Of a DNA stretch of 64,000 nucleotides, positions 40,276 through 48,837 are shown piece by piece. The stretch's first letter is position 1, and each line of letters begins with the position of its first letter. Both the position numbers and the translations under genes were made by a program. Under the pieces are notes generated by a model. It had not been told where the DNA came from. It ran no database searches and worked only from the letters and a program-made list of their open reading frames with translations. Location of the stretch: the NCBI RefSeq assembly GCF_010548375.1, contig NZ_JAAGLY010000016.1:62001-126000 (forward strand). Direction: 5' to 3'. The stretch is from Streptomyces sp. SID13726 (lineage in GTDB: Bacteria > Actinomycetota > Actinomycetes > Streptomycetales > Streptomycetaceae).

Positions 40276-40620
40276 GCGGCCATCGGCCACCGGCCACCCG
40301 GCGCTCGTCGGCGGGCGTGAGACCTGCGTCCCTGAGAAGGCGTGAGACCTGCGTCCCCACAAGGCTGTGAGACCTGCGTCATGTGACGCGGGGCACCCCG
40401 GGGCGCCGACAAACCTTCCGCGAACGTGACGTTCGTCATCCCGGCGACACCCGCAACCTGTCCAACTGCGGTACAGAACGCGGCATATGACAGTGGCCAC
40501 GGGCCGGGCGGCGTGTCTCACACCATTCCTTTCCCGCCCCGGCACCCGCTATGGTCCCCGTCGGTGGATCGAGACCCCTCGCCCCACCGTGCCCTCGGGG
40601 GGAGGGAAGGAACCGAGACC
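40276..40620. other. 345-bp non-coding interval with triple direct repeat
   Basis: It lies between the NlpC/P60 gene and the REC-PP2C gene. It contains three 25-bp-phased direct repeats (separate entry), a TATGGT hexamer at 40549-40554 that could be a -10 element, and an AGGGAAGG ribosome site before ATG 40621. Open frames through it are not coding-like. Confidence 0.6.
40317..40380. repeat. Three 14-bp direct repeats with 25-bp period
   Basis: GTGAGACCTGCGTC begins at 40317, 40342 and 40367, each copy identical and exactly 25 bp apart. The spacers (11 bp) differ. Confidence 0.92.
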
Positions 40621-41922
40621 ATGCCCGTACCCATACCGCGGCAGCGAGCGATCCCGGCCGTGGAGAGTGGTCAGGCGCCGGCCGTGCCCCTGGACGGCCC
40701 CTCCAAGGAAGACACCCCGCGCAAGGAAGCCACGGTCGACAACAACGCCGCCACCCATCTGACCCTGCTGGTGATCGAGGACGATCCCGGCGGCTCCACC
40801 GTGCTCCCCGAACTGCTGGACGCGACGGGCAAGCCGATCCGCGTCCGCACCGCCCGCAACCTCACCGAGGCGGGCCGGCTGCTCACGGACGACGTGCACT
40901 GCATCCTGCTCGACCTCGCCCTGCCCGCGCCCGGCCGCTCGGCCGACGACGACGAGCTCGCCGTACTCCGCCATGTCCTGGAGATCGCCCCCCGGCACGC
41001 CGTCCTCGCGCTCACCGCGTCCGGCGACGCCGAGCGCGGTGCGGAGGCGGTGCGGGTGGGCGCCCAGGACTATCTCTTCCGGGACGAGCTGGACGGGCGG
41101 CTGCTGAGCCGGGCGATCCGGTACGCCGTCGAGCGGAAACGTTCCGACACGGCGGAGCGGCGGCTCGCCGAGGGACGGGTGCGGGCCCAGGAGAACCGGC
41201 GCCTGGAGCGCGGGCTGCTGCCCACGCCGCTGCTGGAGGGTTCGTCGCTGCGGTTCGCCGCGCGGTACCGGCCGGGGCGCTCACGGGCACTGCTGGGCGG
41301 GGACTTCTACGACGTCGTACGGACTCCCGACGGGACCGTCCACGCGATGATCGGCGACGTCTGCGGGCACGGGCCCGACGAGGCGGCGCTCGGCGTGGAG
41401 CTGCGGATCGCCTGGCGGGCGCTGACCCTCGCGGGGCTGTGCGGGGACGAGCTGCTCGGCACGCTCCAGCAGGTGCTGGAGCACGAGCGGTCGGACGACG
41501 AGATCTTCGCGACCCTGTGCACGGTCGACATCGCGCCGGACGGGCGACGCGCGGGGCTGTGTCTCGCCGGGCATCCGGCACCGCTGGTGGCTCGGCCGGG
41601 GCGGCCCGCGCGACTGCTGCCGTACGAGAACAACGGGCCCGCGCTGGGATTGCTGCCGGGGGCCCGGTGGCCGCGGATGCAGGTGGAGTTGGGGGCCGCC
41701 TGGAGCCTGATGCTCTACACCGACGGGCTCATCGAGGGGCACGTCGGACAGGGACGGGAGCGGCTCGGGCAGGACGGGATGGTGTCCATGATCCGGCGGC
41801 AGCTGGGTGAGGGGCTGCGGGGTGAGGCGTTGCTGCGGGCCGCGGTGAACGAGGTGCGGGCGCTCAACGGGGGCGAGTTGGCGGACGACGTGGCAGTGCT
41901 GCTGCTGGACCGGTCGGAGTAG
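40621..41922 (+). CDS. Response regulator-PP2C phosphatase (RsbU/SpoIIE type)
   Basis: 433 residues. Residues about 40-165 form a receiver domain: acidic pocket VIEDDPGG, phosphoacceptor Asp in CILLDLALP, and KxxDY-like region AQDYLFRDEL. A short coiled linker (AERRLAEGRVRAQENRRLERGLLPTPLLE) leads into a PP2C/SpoIIE phosphatase with metal-binding GGDFYDVV, GDVCGHGPDEA and ELADDVAVLLL. Such proteins dephosphorylate anti-sigma-factor antagonists and so control alternative sigma factors, triggered by an unknown kinase. ATG 40621 is preferred because it follows AGGGAAGG. Confidence 0.92.
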   Translation: MPVPIPRQRAIPAVESGQAPAVPLDGPSKEDTPRKEATVDNNAATHLTLLVIEDDPGGSTVLPELLDATGKPIRVRTARNLTEAGRLLTDDVHCILLDLALPAPGRSADDDELAVLRHVLEIAPRHAVLALTASGDAERGAEAVRVGAQDYLFRDELDGRLLSRAIRYAVERKRSDTAERRLAEGRVRAQENRRLERGLLPTPLLEGSSLRFAARYRPGRSRALLGGDFYDVVRTPDGTVHAMIGDVCGHGPDEAALGVELRIAWRALTLAGLCGDELLGTLQQVLEHERSDDEIFATLCTVDIAPDGRRAGLCLAGHPAPLVARPGRPARLLPYENNGPALGLLPGARWPRMQVELGAAWSLMLYTDGLIEGHVGQGRERLGQDGMVSMIRRQLGEGLRGEALLRAAVNEVRALNGGELADDVAVLLLDRSE

Positions 41923-41997
41923 CGGTCGGGCGAGCGCCCCTGAGCAAGCCGCCCCCTGACCTGCTCCTGTCCTCCCGCGCTGCTGCCCCCTGCGTTG

Positions 41998-42354
41998 CTA
42001 GCGACCGCCGTTGTACGGGCCGTAAGGACCGTCGCTGCTGCTCCCCCTGCCCCGTCCGCTGCGGCCGCCGCCGGGCAGCGCCCGGATCGCCGGGCGTACG
42101 TCGACCATGTAGACGATGGTCGCGATGAGGCCGATGATCGGCAGGAACGACAGGATGTTGAAGATGAGGTTCACCACGAAGGCGAGGCCGAGGACGATCA
42201 GCCAGAAGGGCTTGGTCTTCTTGTCGGCCGCGCGGTAGGCGTCCTCACGGCGGATGGCGGCGTCGAAGAGCGCGAAGCCGCTGAAAACGATCAGGGCCAT
42301 GCTCAGCAGCCACATGAAGCCTGCGAACCCCTGCATCAGCACAACGTCCACCAC
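41998..42354 (-). CDS. DUF2516 family membrane protein
   Basis: 118 residues with two membrane segments at the start (GFMWLLSMALIVFSGFALFDA) and middle (LIVLGLAFVVNLIFNILSFLPIIGLIATIVYMVDVRPAIR), then a Gly/Ser/Arg-rich tail. This matches DUF2516, the family of M. tuberculosis Rv0476. It follows the hbhA-like gene on the same strand, with a strong hairpin between them. The start is GTG 42354, with an internal ATG at 42336 possible. Confidence 0.85.
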   Translation of the reverse strand: MVDVVLMQGFAGFMWLLSMALIVFSGFALFDAAIRREDAYRAADKKTKPFWLIVLGLAFVVNLIFNILSFLPIIGLIATIVYMVDVRPAIRALPGGGRSGRGRGSSSDGPYGPYNGGR

Positions 42355-42423
42355 CAGACTCGGCTCGTCATTTCGCGATTACGCGGTCACCGTACCCGTT
42401 CCCACGAGCCCGCTACCCGGACA

Positions 42424-42456
42424 ACGGGCCGGGCACTCGGTAAGTGCCCGGCCCGT
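42424..42456 (-). terminator. 14-bp perfect hairpin between hbhA-like and DUF2516 genes
   Basis: ACGGGCCGGGCACT (42424-42437) pairs fully with AGTGCCCGGCCCGT (42443-42456) around a 5-nt loop, 18 bp after the hbhA-like stop. Confidence 0.88.
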
Positions 42457-42473
42457 CGGGATCCCGCGGGGTG

Positions 42474-43136
42474 TCACTTGGCCGGCGGGGTGGTCTTCCT
42501 CGCCGTGGTCTTGCGCGGCGTGCTCTTCTTGGCGGCCGGGGCCGGCTTCTTGGCCGGGGCAGCGGCGGCGGCCGGGGACGCGGCGGGCTTCGCGACCGGC
42601 GTCTCGTCCTTGACCTCGACCGGCTCGGCCTTCGGCTCGACGGCGACGGCCAGTTCCTCGATCTCCTCGGCGGCCTCGCCGCGCCAGGTCTTGACGGCCT
42701 GCTCGCCGTGCTCGGCGACCTTCTCGTAGGTCTCACGGGCCTTGACGGCGTACTCGGCGGCGACGCCGACGCTGCGCAGCGCGAAGTCCTGGGCGGACTC
42801 GCCGAGCTTCTTGAGGTCGGCGTCGATGGTGCTGCCGAGCTTCTTCAGGTCGCCGTCGAGGGCGTTGATGAACTCGCCGACCCGGGTCTGAAGGGTCTCC
42901 TGCGTCTCCTTGACCCTGGCGCCGGCCTCCTTGGCACGGGCCTGGGCCTTCTCCTGGACCGCCTTCGGGTCGGTGCCGCGCACCGCCTCGATACGGGCCG
43001 GGGCCTCGGCGCGCAGCTGCTCGACCAGACCGGGGACCTTCTTGGCCTCCTGGAGGGCGAGGTCACCGGCGCCGGCGAGGAAGTAGAGCGGGGTCGGATC
43101 CTTGACGGCCTTGCGGATGTCGTCGGTGATGGCCAT
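42474..43136 (-). CDS. HBHA-like coiled-coil protein with Lys/Pro/Ala tail
   Basis: 220 residues. The N-terminal two thirds are a long amphipathic helix (for example LQTRVGEFINALDGDLKKLGSTIDADLKKLGESAQDFA). The C-terminus is a repetitive Lys-Ala-Pro-Thr tail (AAPAKKPAPAAKKSTPRKTTARKTTPPAK). This is the layout of mycobacterial heparin-binding hemagglutinin (Rv0475), which binds sulphated glycans and lipid inclusions; the basic tail also resembles nucleic-acid-binding histone-like tails. In a saprophyte an envelope or DNA-associated role is more likely than adhesion. Gene order HTH-hbhA-DUF2516 equals Rv0474-Rv0476. Confidence 0.85.
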   Translation of the reverse strand: MAITDDIRKAVKDPTPLYFLAGAGDLALQEAKKVPGLVEQLRAEAPARIEAVRGTDPKAVQEKAQARAKEAGARVKETQETLQTRVGEFINALDGDLKKLGSTIDADLKKLGESAQDFALRSVGVAAEYAVKARETYEKVAEHGEQAVKTWRGEAAEEIEELAVAVEPKAEPVEVKDETPVAKPAASPAAAAAPAKKPAPAAKKSTPRKTTARKTTPPAK

Positions 43137-43235
43137 GGTGATGGACCTCCCGGGTCGCTTTCTGGTGAGGGTTTTGGGTCCCGCGGTGCCGTGCGGCGCG
43201 CTGTCGAGCCCGTCGTGGGTCAACTGGGTCGTGGG

Positions 43236-43781
43236 TCAACTGGCCGTGCGGTGCGGGTCGGCGTCGTCGCCGTCGGTCTTGCGAGGTTCTGCCACGGCGG
43301 TCCCGTCGTCCGGTACGGCACTGTCCCGGACGCCGGTGTCCCGTAGGTCCTTCTGCACGTCCGCGGCGATGTCGCCGGGTCCGTCACCGAGCCCGTCGCC
43401 CTGCGCGGGGGCCGCGTCCAGCGGGGCGATCTCGAAGCCGTTCTCCTTGCGGAAGGACTCGTAGATCTGGAGCAGCACCTGCTTCTGCCGCTCGTTCAGC
43501 GTGGGATCGGCGATGATGACGGCGCGCGTCTCCACCTCGTCCCGGTCCCGCTCGGCGTCGAGGATGCCGGCTCGCACGTACAGCGTCTCGGCGGAGATCC
43601 GCAGGGCCTTGGCGACCTGCTGCAACACCTCCGCGCTCGGCTTGCGCAGCCCGCGCTCGATCTGGCTCAGATACGGATTGGACACCCCGGCGGCGTCGGC
43701 GAGCTGCCTGAGCGACAGCTGCGCGGTGCGCCGCTGTTCACGCAGATACTCACCGAGATTGCCGACGTTGAGCGATGCCAT
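43236..43781 (-). CDS. XRE-family HTH regulator of the hbhA-like cluster
   Basis: 181 residues. The helix-turn-helix is GEYLREQRRTAQLSLRQLADAAGVSNPYLSQIERGLRKPSAEVLQQVAKAL. A further helical region (VIIADPTLNERQKQVLLQIYESFRKENGFE) may mediate dimerisation, and the last 50 residues are acidic and disordered. It corresponds to M. tuberculosis Rv0474. A perfect 13-bp palindrome 27 bp upstream of its ATG is the obvious candidate for its own operator. Confidence 0.9.
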   Translation of the reverse strand: MASLNVGNLGEYLREQRRTAQLSLRQLADAAGVSNPYLSQIERGLRKPSAEVLQQVAKALRISAETLYVRAGILDAERDRDEVETRAVIIADPTLNERQKQVLLQIYESFRKENGFEIAPLDAAPAQGDGLGDGPGDIAADVQKDLRDTGVRDSAVPDDGTAVAEPRKTDGDDADPHRTAS

Positions 43782-43807
43782 GCGTCCACCTTGCACCACC
43801 GTCGCTA

Positions 43808-43835
43808 ACTATTGCAAGCAGGTGCTTGCAATAGT
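43808..43835. promoter_or_regulatory. Perfect 13-bp palindrome, probable operator
   Basis: ACTATTGCAAGCA and TGCTTGCAATAGT (43808-43820, 43823-43835) are separated by GG. The AT-rich arms stand out. The site is in the promoter region of the HTH gene and only about 45 bp from the left end of the Tn7-like element. Confidence 0.75.
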
Positions 43836-43890
43836 GCGCTACGCCACTCGTGACGGAGCGTGCCGCCATCCTGTTGTCCTGTCTCTGCGA

Positions 43891-43982
43891 TGTGTAGGCA
43901 GTCCCGTTCTTCTGTAGGCATGTATGGCTGGGTCCCGGTCATGTGTAGGCAAGTTCTGGGGTGTTCCGGTCTTGTGTAGGTA
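43891..43982 (+). repeat. Four TnsB-binding-site-like repeats at the left end
   Basis: TGTGTAGGCA (43891), TCTGTAGGCA (43911), TGTGTAGGCA (43942) and TGTGTAGGTA (43973) share the core GTAGG(C/T)A and are spaced 20, 31 and 31 bp. Arrays of short direct repeats inside the terminus are where TnsB binds in Tn7-like elements. Confidence 0.8.
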
Positions 43983-44041
43983 CGGCGGTCTTGGCGCTTC
44001 TACGGTCGAAGTGGCTGGTCGGCGTCGTACCGGAGGCCCGG

Positions 44042-44823
44042 ATGGATGTGCGCGAGGTGTCGGCGGAGGACGTCGAGCTGGAGTACGTCAGCGCGTCGGG
44101 CTCCGCGAGCGGGGGTCTCTGGGGCGCCTGTGGTCGGTCCGGTTCGAGTCGGTACGGCCTGAGCGCCGGTTTCCGGCGTTTCGTGGTCAGGGCAACTGGT
44201 GCGGTTGGTACTGGTCGGCGACGTGCGGCGGGCATGTGGGCTATGAGTCGTGGCTGGAGCGCGACCGCCTGATGTTGCTGGACTTCGATCCGCTGGTGAC
44301 GGGCATGTCGTCGCAGCCGTTCCGGCTGTCGTGGGCCGGGGTGGGCGGGAAGCGGGTGCGGCACACGCCGGACTTGTTCGTCCGCCGCGCCGACGGCACG
44401 GGCTTGGTGGTGGACGTGCGTCCGGATGAGCGGATCGGGCCGGATGACGCGATGAAGTTCGCGGTGACTGCGGCGGCCTGCCGGTCGGTGGGCTGGGACT
44501 TCGTGCGGGTGGGGACGCCGGAGGTGGTGCTGATGGCGAACGTGCGGTGGCTGGCCGGCTACCGGCATCCGCGGGTGCACCGCCCGGAGGTCGCTGCCCG
44601 CTTGGTGGAGGTGTTCGCCGACGGCGGCGGACTGCTGGCTGGTGCTCTGCGGGTGGGTGATCAGATCGCGGTGCTGCCGGTGCTCTTCCACCTGCTCTGG
44701 CGCCGTGTCCTGGCCGCGGATCTGGAGGCCGGGTTGTTCTCGGCGGACTCGCAGGTCCGGCTCGGCATGGTGCGGGAAGGGGGCGGGGATGCCGTCGCGT
44801 CCGCGGCTGCTGCGAGCGGGTGA
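44042..44823 (+). CDS. tnsA: TnsA-like transposon endonuclease (apparent -1 frameshift)
   Basis: The nuclease core is in the frame ending at 44823: HVGYESWLERDRLMLLDFDPLVTGMSSQP, HTPDLFVRRADGTGLVVDVRP, the restriction-like fold with E, D and QxR/K-type catalytic positions of TnsA, which cuts the 5' strands at the transposon ends. The best start, ATG 44042 with GGAGG 5 nt upstream, is in another frame and encodes MDVREVSAEDVELEYVSASG, which resembles normal TnsA N-termini. A -1 shift at GGGGG (44111-44115) joins them into ...SASG-GSLGRLWSVRFESVRP.... Without a shift, GTG 44011 would give a 270-residue protein with an atypical N-terminus. Programmed frameshift, mutation and sequence error are all possible. 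tnsB overlaps its end by 35 bp. Confidence 0.75.
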
Positions 44824-46870
44824 CCTGGTCCGGTTCGACGGCCGCCTGCACACGGTGGTCGCGCTTGAGGGGACCGCAGTTCGGCTGGTCGACGAGGCTC
44901 AGTCGGCGAGCGTGGTGATGCTGGCCCATCTGCTGTCCTCCAATGACTTCGAGGTGGTCACATCGGCATCAATGCGGCCGGTGGTCCCGGCGGCCGGGGT
45001 GCTGGAGGGGTTTCCGGCCAAGGCAGTTGAGCGGGCCGAGTGGTGGCAGCGGCACCTGGTGGAGATACTCACGGGCCGGCCGCTGGATGATCCGCACGGC
45101 CCAGTGCGGGCTGAGTACGACCCGGCAGTGAGGTCGCTACGGCAGCGGGAACTGGCCAAGTCCGCCGAACTCGCGGCGGCCGGGGACAGCACGTCGCTGG
45201 CACTGATTCAGAGGATGCGGCGCCGTTTCGAGGACGAGGGGGTACTGGGGCTGGTCGACCCGCGGCTGCGGACCACCTCGGACGGAACAGGTCGCACCGA
45301 CCGGCGGGTGGTCGAGGCCTTACGGCAGGTAGTGGACGAGCAGACTGGCCGGTCGACGGTCTCCGCGCAGGTGCTGCGGCGCCGGATGGAACGCCTCCTG
45401 GAAGCCGAACTCGGACCCGGAGTCGTGCCGCTGCCGTCGCGCACGGCGTTCTACCGGCTGCTGAAGGCAGTCAGCTCCGGGCGGCACATACTGGGCTCGG
45501 CACGCACCCGCCGTTCGTTGGCCAAGCAGCCGGACGGCATGTTCGGCCAGCTCACCGCCGCCCGGCCCGGCGAGGTGATGGAGATCGACTCGACCCCGCT
45601 GGATGTGCTGGTCGTTCACGACGACGGCACGGTGGACACAGTGGAGCTGACCGGCATCGTCGACATCGCGACGCGCACGCTGGCCGCGGCGGTGCTGCGG
45701 CCGTCGACGAAAGCGGTGGACGCCGCGCTGTTGCTGGCTCGGGCGATGACGCCTGAGCCGATGCGTCCTGGTTGGGCGGACGCCTTGCGGATGTCCCGTT
45801 CGGTGTTACCGCACGCGTCGCTCGTGGCGCTGGACGAGCGGCTGGCCCAAGCGGCAGCGATTCCGGTAATCACGCCAGAGACGATCGTCTGCGACCGAGG
45901 CAAGGCATACATCTCCGAGACGTTCCGCTCGGCCTGCCAGGCTCTGGGCATCTCCTTCCAGCCTGCTCACCCGGACACCCCTACGGACAAACCGCACATC
46001 GAGAAGACTCTGGGCTCTGTGGCCACGATGTTCGCTCAGTACCTCCCGGGTCACAAGGGACGCAGCACCGAACACCGTGGCGTCGATCCAGCGGCAGAGG
46101 CTGTCTGGTCGATCCATCAGCTTCAGGAACTTCTCCAGCAGTGGATCGTCATCTGGCAGAACCGACCGCACGATGGCCTGCGGGACCCGCTGATGCCGGG
46201 CAAAACGCTGAGCCCCAACGAGAAGTACGCCGCCCTGGTCGCAGCCGCCGGGCACGTCCCGGTCGCGCTGAGCGCGGAGGAGTACATCGAACTGCTGCCC
46301 AAGCATCGTCGGACGATCAACTCCTCCGGTGTCCGCAGCAACCACCGCACCTACGACAGTGCAGAGTTGAACCCCTTCCGCCGTCAGCGCTCTGGCGCGG
46401 GGGACAACGGCCAGAGCTGGGACGTTCACTACGACCCCTACGACATTTCCCGCGTCTGGGTTCGCAACCACCGCCAGGGCGGTTGGATCACCGCGATCTG
46501 GCGCCACCTTCGCACCGCCCCGATGCCCATGGGCGAGCTGGCCTGGGACCACGCCCGCCGCATCCTCGGCGAGCGCGGCTCGGATCAGGTCACCGAGGAA
46601 GAGATCGCCCAAGCCGCTGTCGCCCTGCTGGACCAGGCCGCTGACGGGCCGGACAAACCAGCAGTCAGGCCCACGGGCCGAGTCCGCAGGGAACGCAAGG
46701 TCGCCGCCCGGACCCGGGCCACCGCACAGCCGTCCTGGCCTCGGCCGGCCGAGGAGCCCGACTCCTCGGCCGGTCCGGGCGACGAGAACACCAGAGGCGA
46801 GGAGGAACTCGCCGACATCATCCCACTGGAGATCTTCGACGCCCGCAAGGAGGCCGAGAAGTGGTGGTGA
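44789..46870 (+). CDS. tnsB: TnsB-like DDE transposase
   Basis: 693 residues. The N-terminal part holds DNA-binding helix-turn-helix regions (RMRRRFEDEGVLGLVDPRLRT). The retroviral-integrase-type catalytic triad is D267 (VMEIDSTPLDVLV), D369 (TIVCDRGKAYIS) and E405 (TDKPHIEKTLGSV), with the standard 35-residue D-E spacing. A Mu-transposase C-terminal beta-barrel follows (ISRVWVRNHRQGGWITAIW). It joins the 3' ends of the element to the target. ATG 44789 overlaps tnsA, and its stop overlaps tnsC, so the four genes are one operon. The last 60 residues are charged, as in TnsB tails that contact TnsC. Confidence 0.93.
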   Translation: MPSRPRLLRAGDLVRFDGRLHTVVALEGTAVRLVDEAQSASVVMLAHLLSSNDFEVVTSASMRPVVPAAGVLEGFPAKAVERAEWWQRHLVEILTGRPLDDPHGPVRAEYDPAVRSLRQRELAKSAELAAAGDSTSLALIQRMRRRFEDEGVLGLVDPRLRTTSDGTGRTDRRVVEALRQVVDEQTGRSTVSAQVLRRRMERLLEAELGPGVVPLPSRTAFYRLLKAVSSGRHILGSARTRRSLAKQPDGMFGQLTAARPGEVMEIDSTPLDVLVVHDDGTVDTVELTGIVDIATRTLAAAVLRPSTKAVDAALLLARAMTPEPMRPGWADALRMSRSVLPHASLVALDERLAQAAAIPVITPETIVCDRGKAYISETFRSACQALGISFQPAHPDTPTDKPHIEKTLGSVATMFAQYLPGHKGRSTEHRGVDPAAEAVWSIHQLQELLQQWIVIWQNRPHDGLRDPLMPGKTLSPNEKYAALVAAAGHVPVALSAEEYIELLPKHRRTINSSGVRSNHRTYDSAELNPFRRQRSGAGDNGQSWDVHYDPYDISRVWVRNHRQGGWITAIWRHLRTAPMPMGELAWDHARRILGERGSDQVTEEEIAQAAVALLDQAADGPDKPAVRPTGRVRRERKVAARTRATAQPSWPRPAEEPDSSAGPGDENTRGEEELADIIPLEIFDARKEAEKWW

Positions 46871-47913
46871 AGATCCCTGATCCCTCCGAGGAAGCCGGCA
46901 AGCTCGGCGAAGTACGCACCGATCCGTCCACGACGCTGGCCGGGTGGCGTCACTTCGTCGACACGGACCCAGCCGTCTTCGACACGATCGATGACCAGCA
47001 ATGGCGATCGATGAGCCAGCCGATGCGGGAGGTCTACGACGAAGCCCGCATCGCCTATCATTCCGAACTCCAGGTAATCCGCACCTCGACCGTGAAGGAG
47101 ATCGCCCACCAGGGACGGCTGCTTACACTGCTCAATCAGCGCGAACATGGCGCCCGGCGCGGAATGATCGTCTCCGGAGAGTGGACGACCGGGAAGACAA
47201 CCGCGCTCAAGCAGCTCGGGCGACTGCACGAACTGCGCATCCGCCAGTGGTTTCCGGGAAGCGACCGGATTCCCGTCGTCTACATCACTGCTCCGCCCCG
47301 GGGCTCACCCCGTAAGCTCGCCATGGAGTTCGCCCGGTTCCTCGGCCTGCCGCTGATCTCGCCGCGGCACAACACCACCGATGTCACCAGCGCGGTCTGT
47401 CAGGTGATGATCGAGGCCCGCACGGACCTGGTGCTGGTCGACGAAATCCACCTGATGAACCTCGCGACCACGGCGGGTGAGGAACTCTCGGACCACCTGA
47501 AGTACTTCACGGAGCACCTGCCCGCCACGTTGGTATATGCCGGAATCAACGTCGAGCACTCAGGTCTGTTCACCGGAATCCGCGGCAGCCAGCTGGCCGG
47601 CCGCAGCATCCTGGTTCGCACCGGTCCGTTCCCGCTCACCGCCGAGTGGCACTCTCTGGTGGCCACCATGGAGAACACGCTGCGGCTGCACCGCCACGAG
47701 AAAGACACCCTCGCTCAGTTGGCGGACTATCTGCATCAACGCACCGGCGGCATGATCGGCAGCCTCTCTCACCTGATCCGAGCCGCAGCGATCACCGCGA
47801 TCCTCGACGGCACTGAACGCATCACCAGCTCCACCTTGAAGTCCATCCGAATCGACCACCACAACGAGTCCTCCGCCCCGGACTCGCGACGTCCCCGGAA
47901 GGCGGCAGGATGA
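46861..47913 (+). CDS. tnsC: TnsC-like AAA+ transposition regulator
   Basis: 350 residues. Walker A is GEWTTGKTTAL (about residues 106-116), Walker B LVLVDEIHLMNLA (about 190), followed by sensor regions (ATLVYAGINVEHSGLF). TnsC ATPases assemble on target DNA, pass the target choice from TniQ/TnsD to TnsB and give target immunity. GTG 46861 lies 6 nt after AGGAGG and overlaps the tnsB stop; nearby GTG codons at 46864 and 46867 are alternatives. Its stop overlaps the tniQ start (ATGA). Confidence 0.92.
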   Translation: MVVKIPDPSEEAGKLGEVRTDPSTTLAGWRHFVDTDPAVFDTIDDQQWRSMSQPMREVYDEARIAYHSELQVIRTSTVKEIAHQGRLLTLLNQREHGARRGMIVSGEWTTGKTTALKQLGRLHELRIRQWFPGSDRIPVVYITAPPRGSPRKLAMEFARFLGLPLISPRHNTTDVTSAVCQVMIEARTDLVLVDEIHLMNLATTAGEELSDHLKYFTEHLPATLVYAGINVEHSGLFTGIRGSQLAGRSILVRTGPFPLTAEWHSLVATMENTLRLHRHEKDTLAQLADYLHQRTGGMIGSLSHLIRAAAITAILDGTERITSSTLKSIRIDHHNESSAPDSRRPRKAAG

Positions 47914-48821
47914 GTACAGCGTTCGAGCCTGTGCTCTTGAGGCCGCTACCTCGGCCGCTCGCTCCGTTCCCGGAGGAGGCTCTCGGCTCATACTGGCGGC
48001 GCCTCGCCGACGCCAACCGTGTCCCCGTCGACCGCCTCAAGGTTCCCTCACGATGGCTCCAGTCAACGTCCGACTCTCCTGCTGAGACTGTGCGTCGGCT
48101 GTCGCTGCTGACCGGCCAGTCCCCCGCTGCCCTCTGGAGAGCGCTTCCGGAACTCAAATGGTGGCAGGAGGCCGGGTTCCGCGCTGTTCCCGGCTCCGCC
48201 GGACGCGAACCGCGTTGGGCCTGCCGACGGTGCGCTGCCGCTCACGCTCCGGGCCAGCAGATCGTGCTCTTCGCACCTGCCCGCCATCACCACGTATGCA
48301 TGCGTCACGGTCTCTGGGTCGGTAAGGCAGCACACCGTCCGCAAGACCAGGTTGACCTCACACAATTACCCGCAACCGTCCGTGCTCAGCGGTGGCACCA
48401 CCGGCTGATTCGCCGTCACGGGGACACCTTGATCACCCAGTGCCTCGACGCCGCCCGAGGTCTCTGGCAGAAACTCGCTGCCCATTGCCGTTCCCTTGGC
48501 ACCGACGAGCTCCACGACATCGTCGGCAAGCAGCCTGGAGCACGCAGTGGTTGGGGACCGGGACTCTATGCAATGGCATATCCCGGCATGGTCGCAGCCA
48601 TGTCCATGGCCGCGACGCCCTTCTGGCGCTCGGTCGTCGCCCACAACGGGCACCCCGACGACATCGGCCGGCTCCTCGCCGAGTTCTACCGCCGTCTCCC
48701 GCACGACGCGCACCTCCGAGCTGATCACGATCTCGACAGGCTCGGCCAGGAGTGCGCCATGGTGATGCGGCGCATCGATCGATACTTCGACGGGCAAGGA
48801 GCACAGGCACAAGATCTGTAA
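47910..48821 (+). CDS. tniQ: TniQ-family target-selection protein
   Basis: 303 residues. It begins with the TniQ signature LRPLPRPLAPFPEEALGSYWRRLADANRV and continues with a zinc-binding region (WACRRCAAAHAPG ... HHHVCMRHGLW). The protein is much shorter than E. coli TnsD and lacks an obvious separate C-terminal DNA-binding domain, being closer in size to TniQ proteins of Tn5053-type and CRISPR-associated elements. No CRISPR components occur here, so it must select its target on its own or with a host factor. Start overlaps tnsC. Confidence 0.9.
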   Translation: MSTAFEPVLLRPLPRPLAPFPEEALGSYWRRLADANRVPVDRLKVPSRWLQSTSDSPAETVRRLSLLTGQSPAALWRALPELKWWQEAGFRAVPGSAGREPRWACRRCAAAHAPGQQIVLFAPARHHHVCMRHGLWVGKAAHRPQDQVDLTQLPATVRAQRWHHRLIRRHGDTLITQCLDAARGLWQKLAAHCRSLGTDELHDIVGKQPGARSGWGPGLYAMAYPGMVAAMSMAATPFWRSVVAHNGHPDDIGRLLAEFYRRLPHDAHLRADHDLDRLGQECAMVMRRIDRYFDGQGAQAQDL

Positions 48822-48837
48822 GCCTTGCTCTTCGGGC

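Noticed and set aside
40317..40380. Triple repeat as a mini CRISPR array
   Set aside because: The 14-bp repeats and 11-bp spacers are far too short, and no cas gene is in the window.
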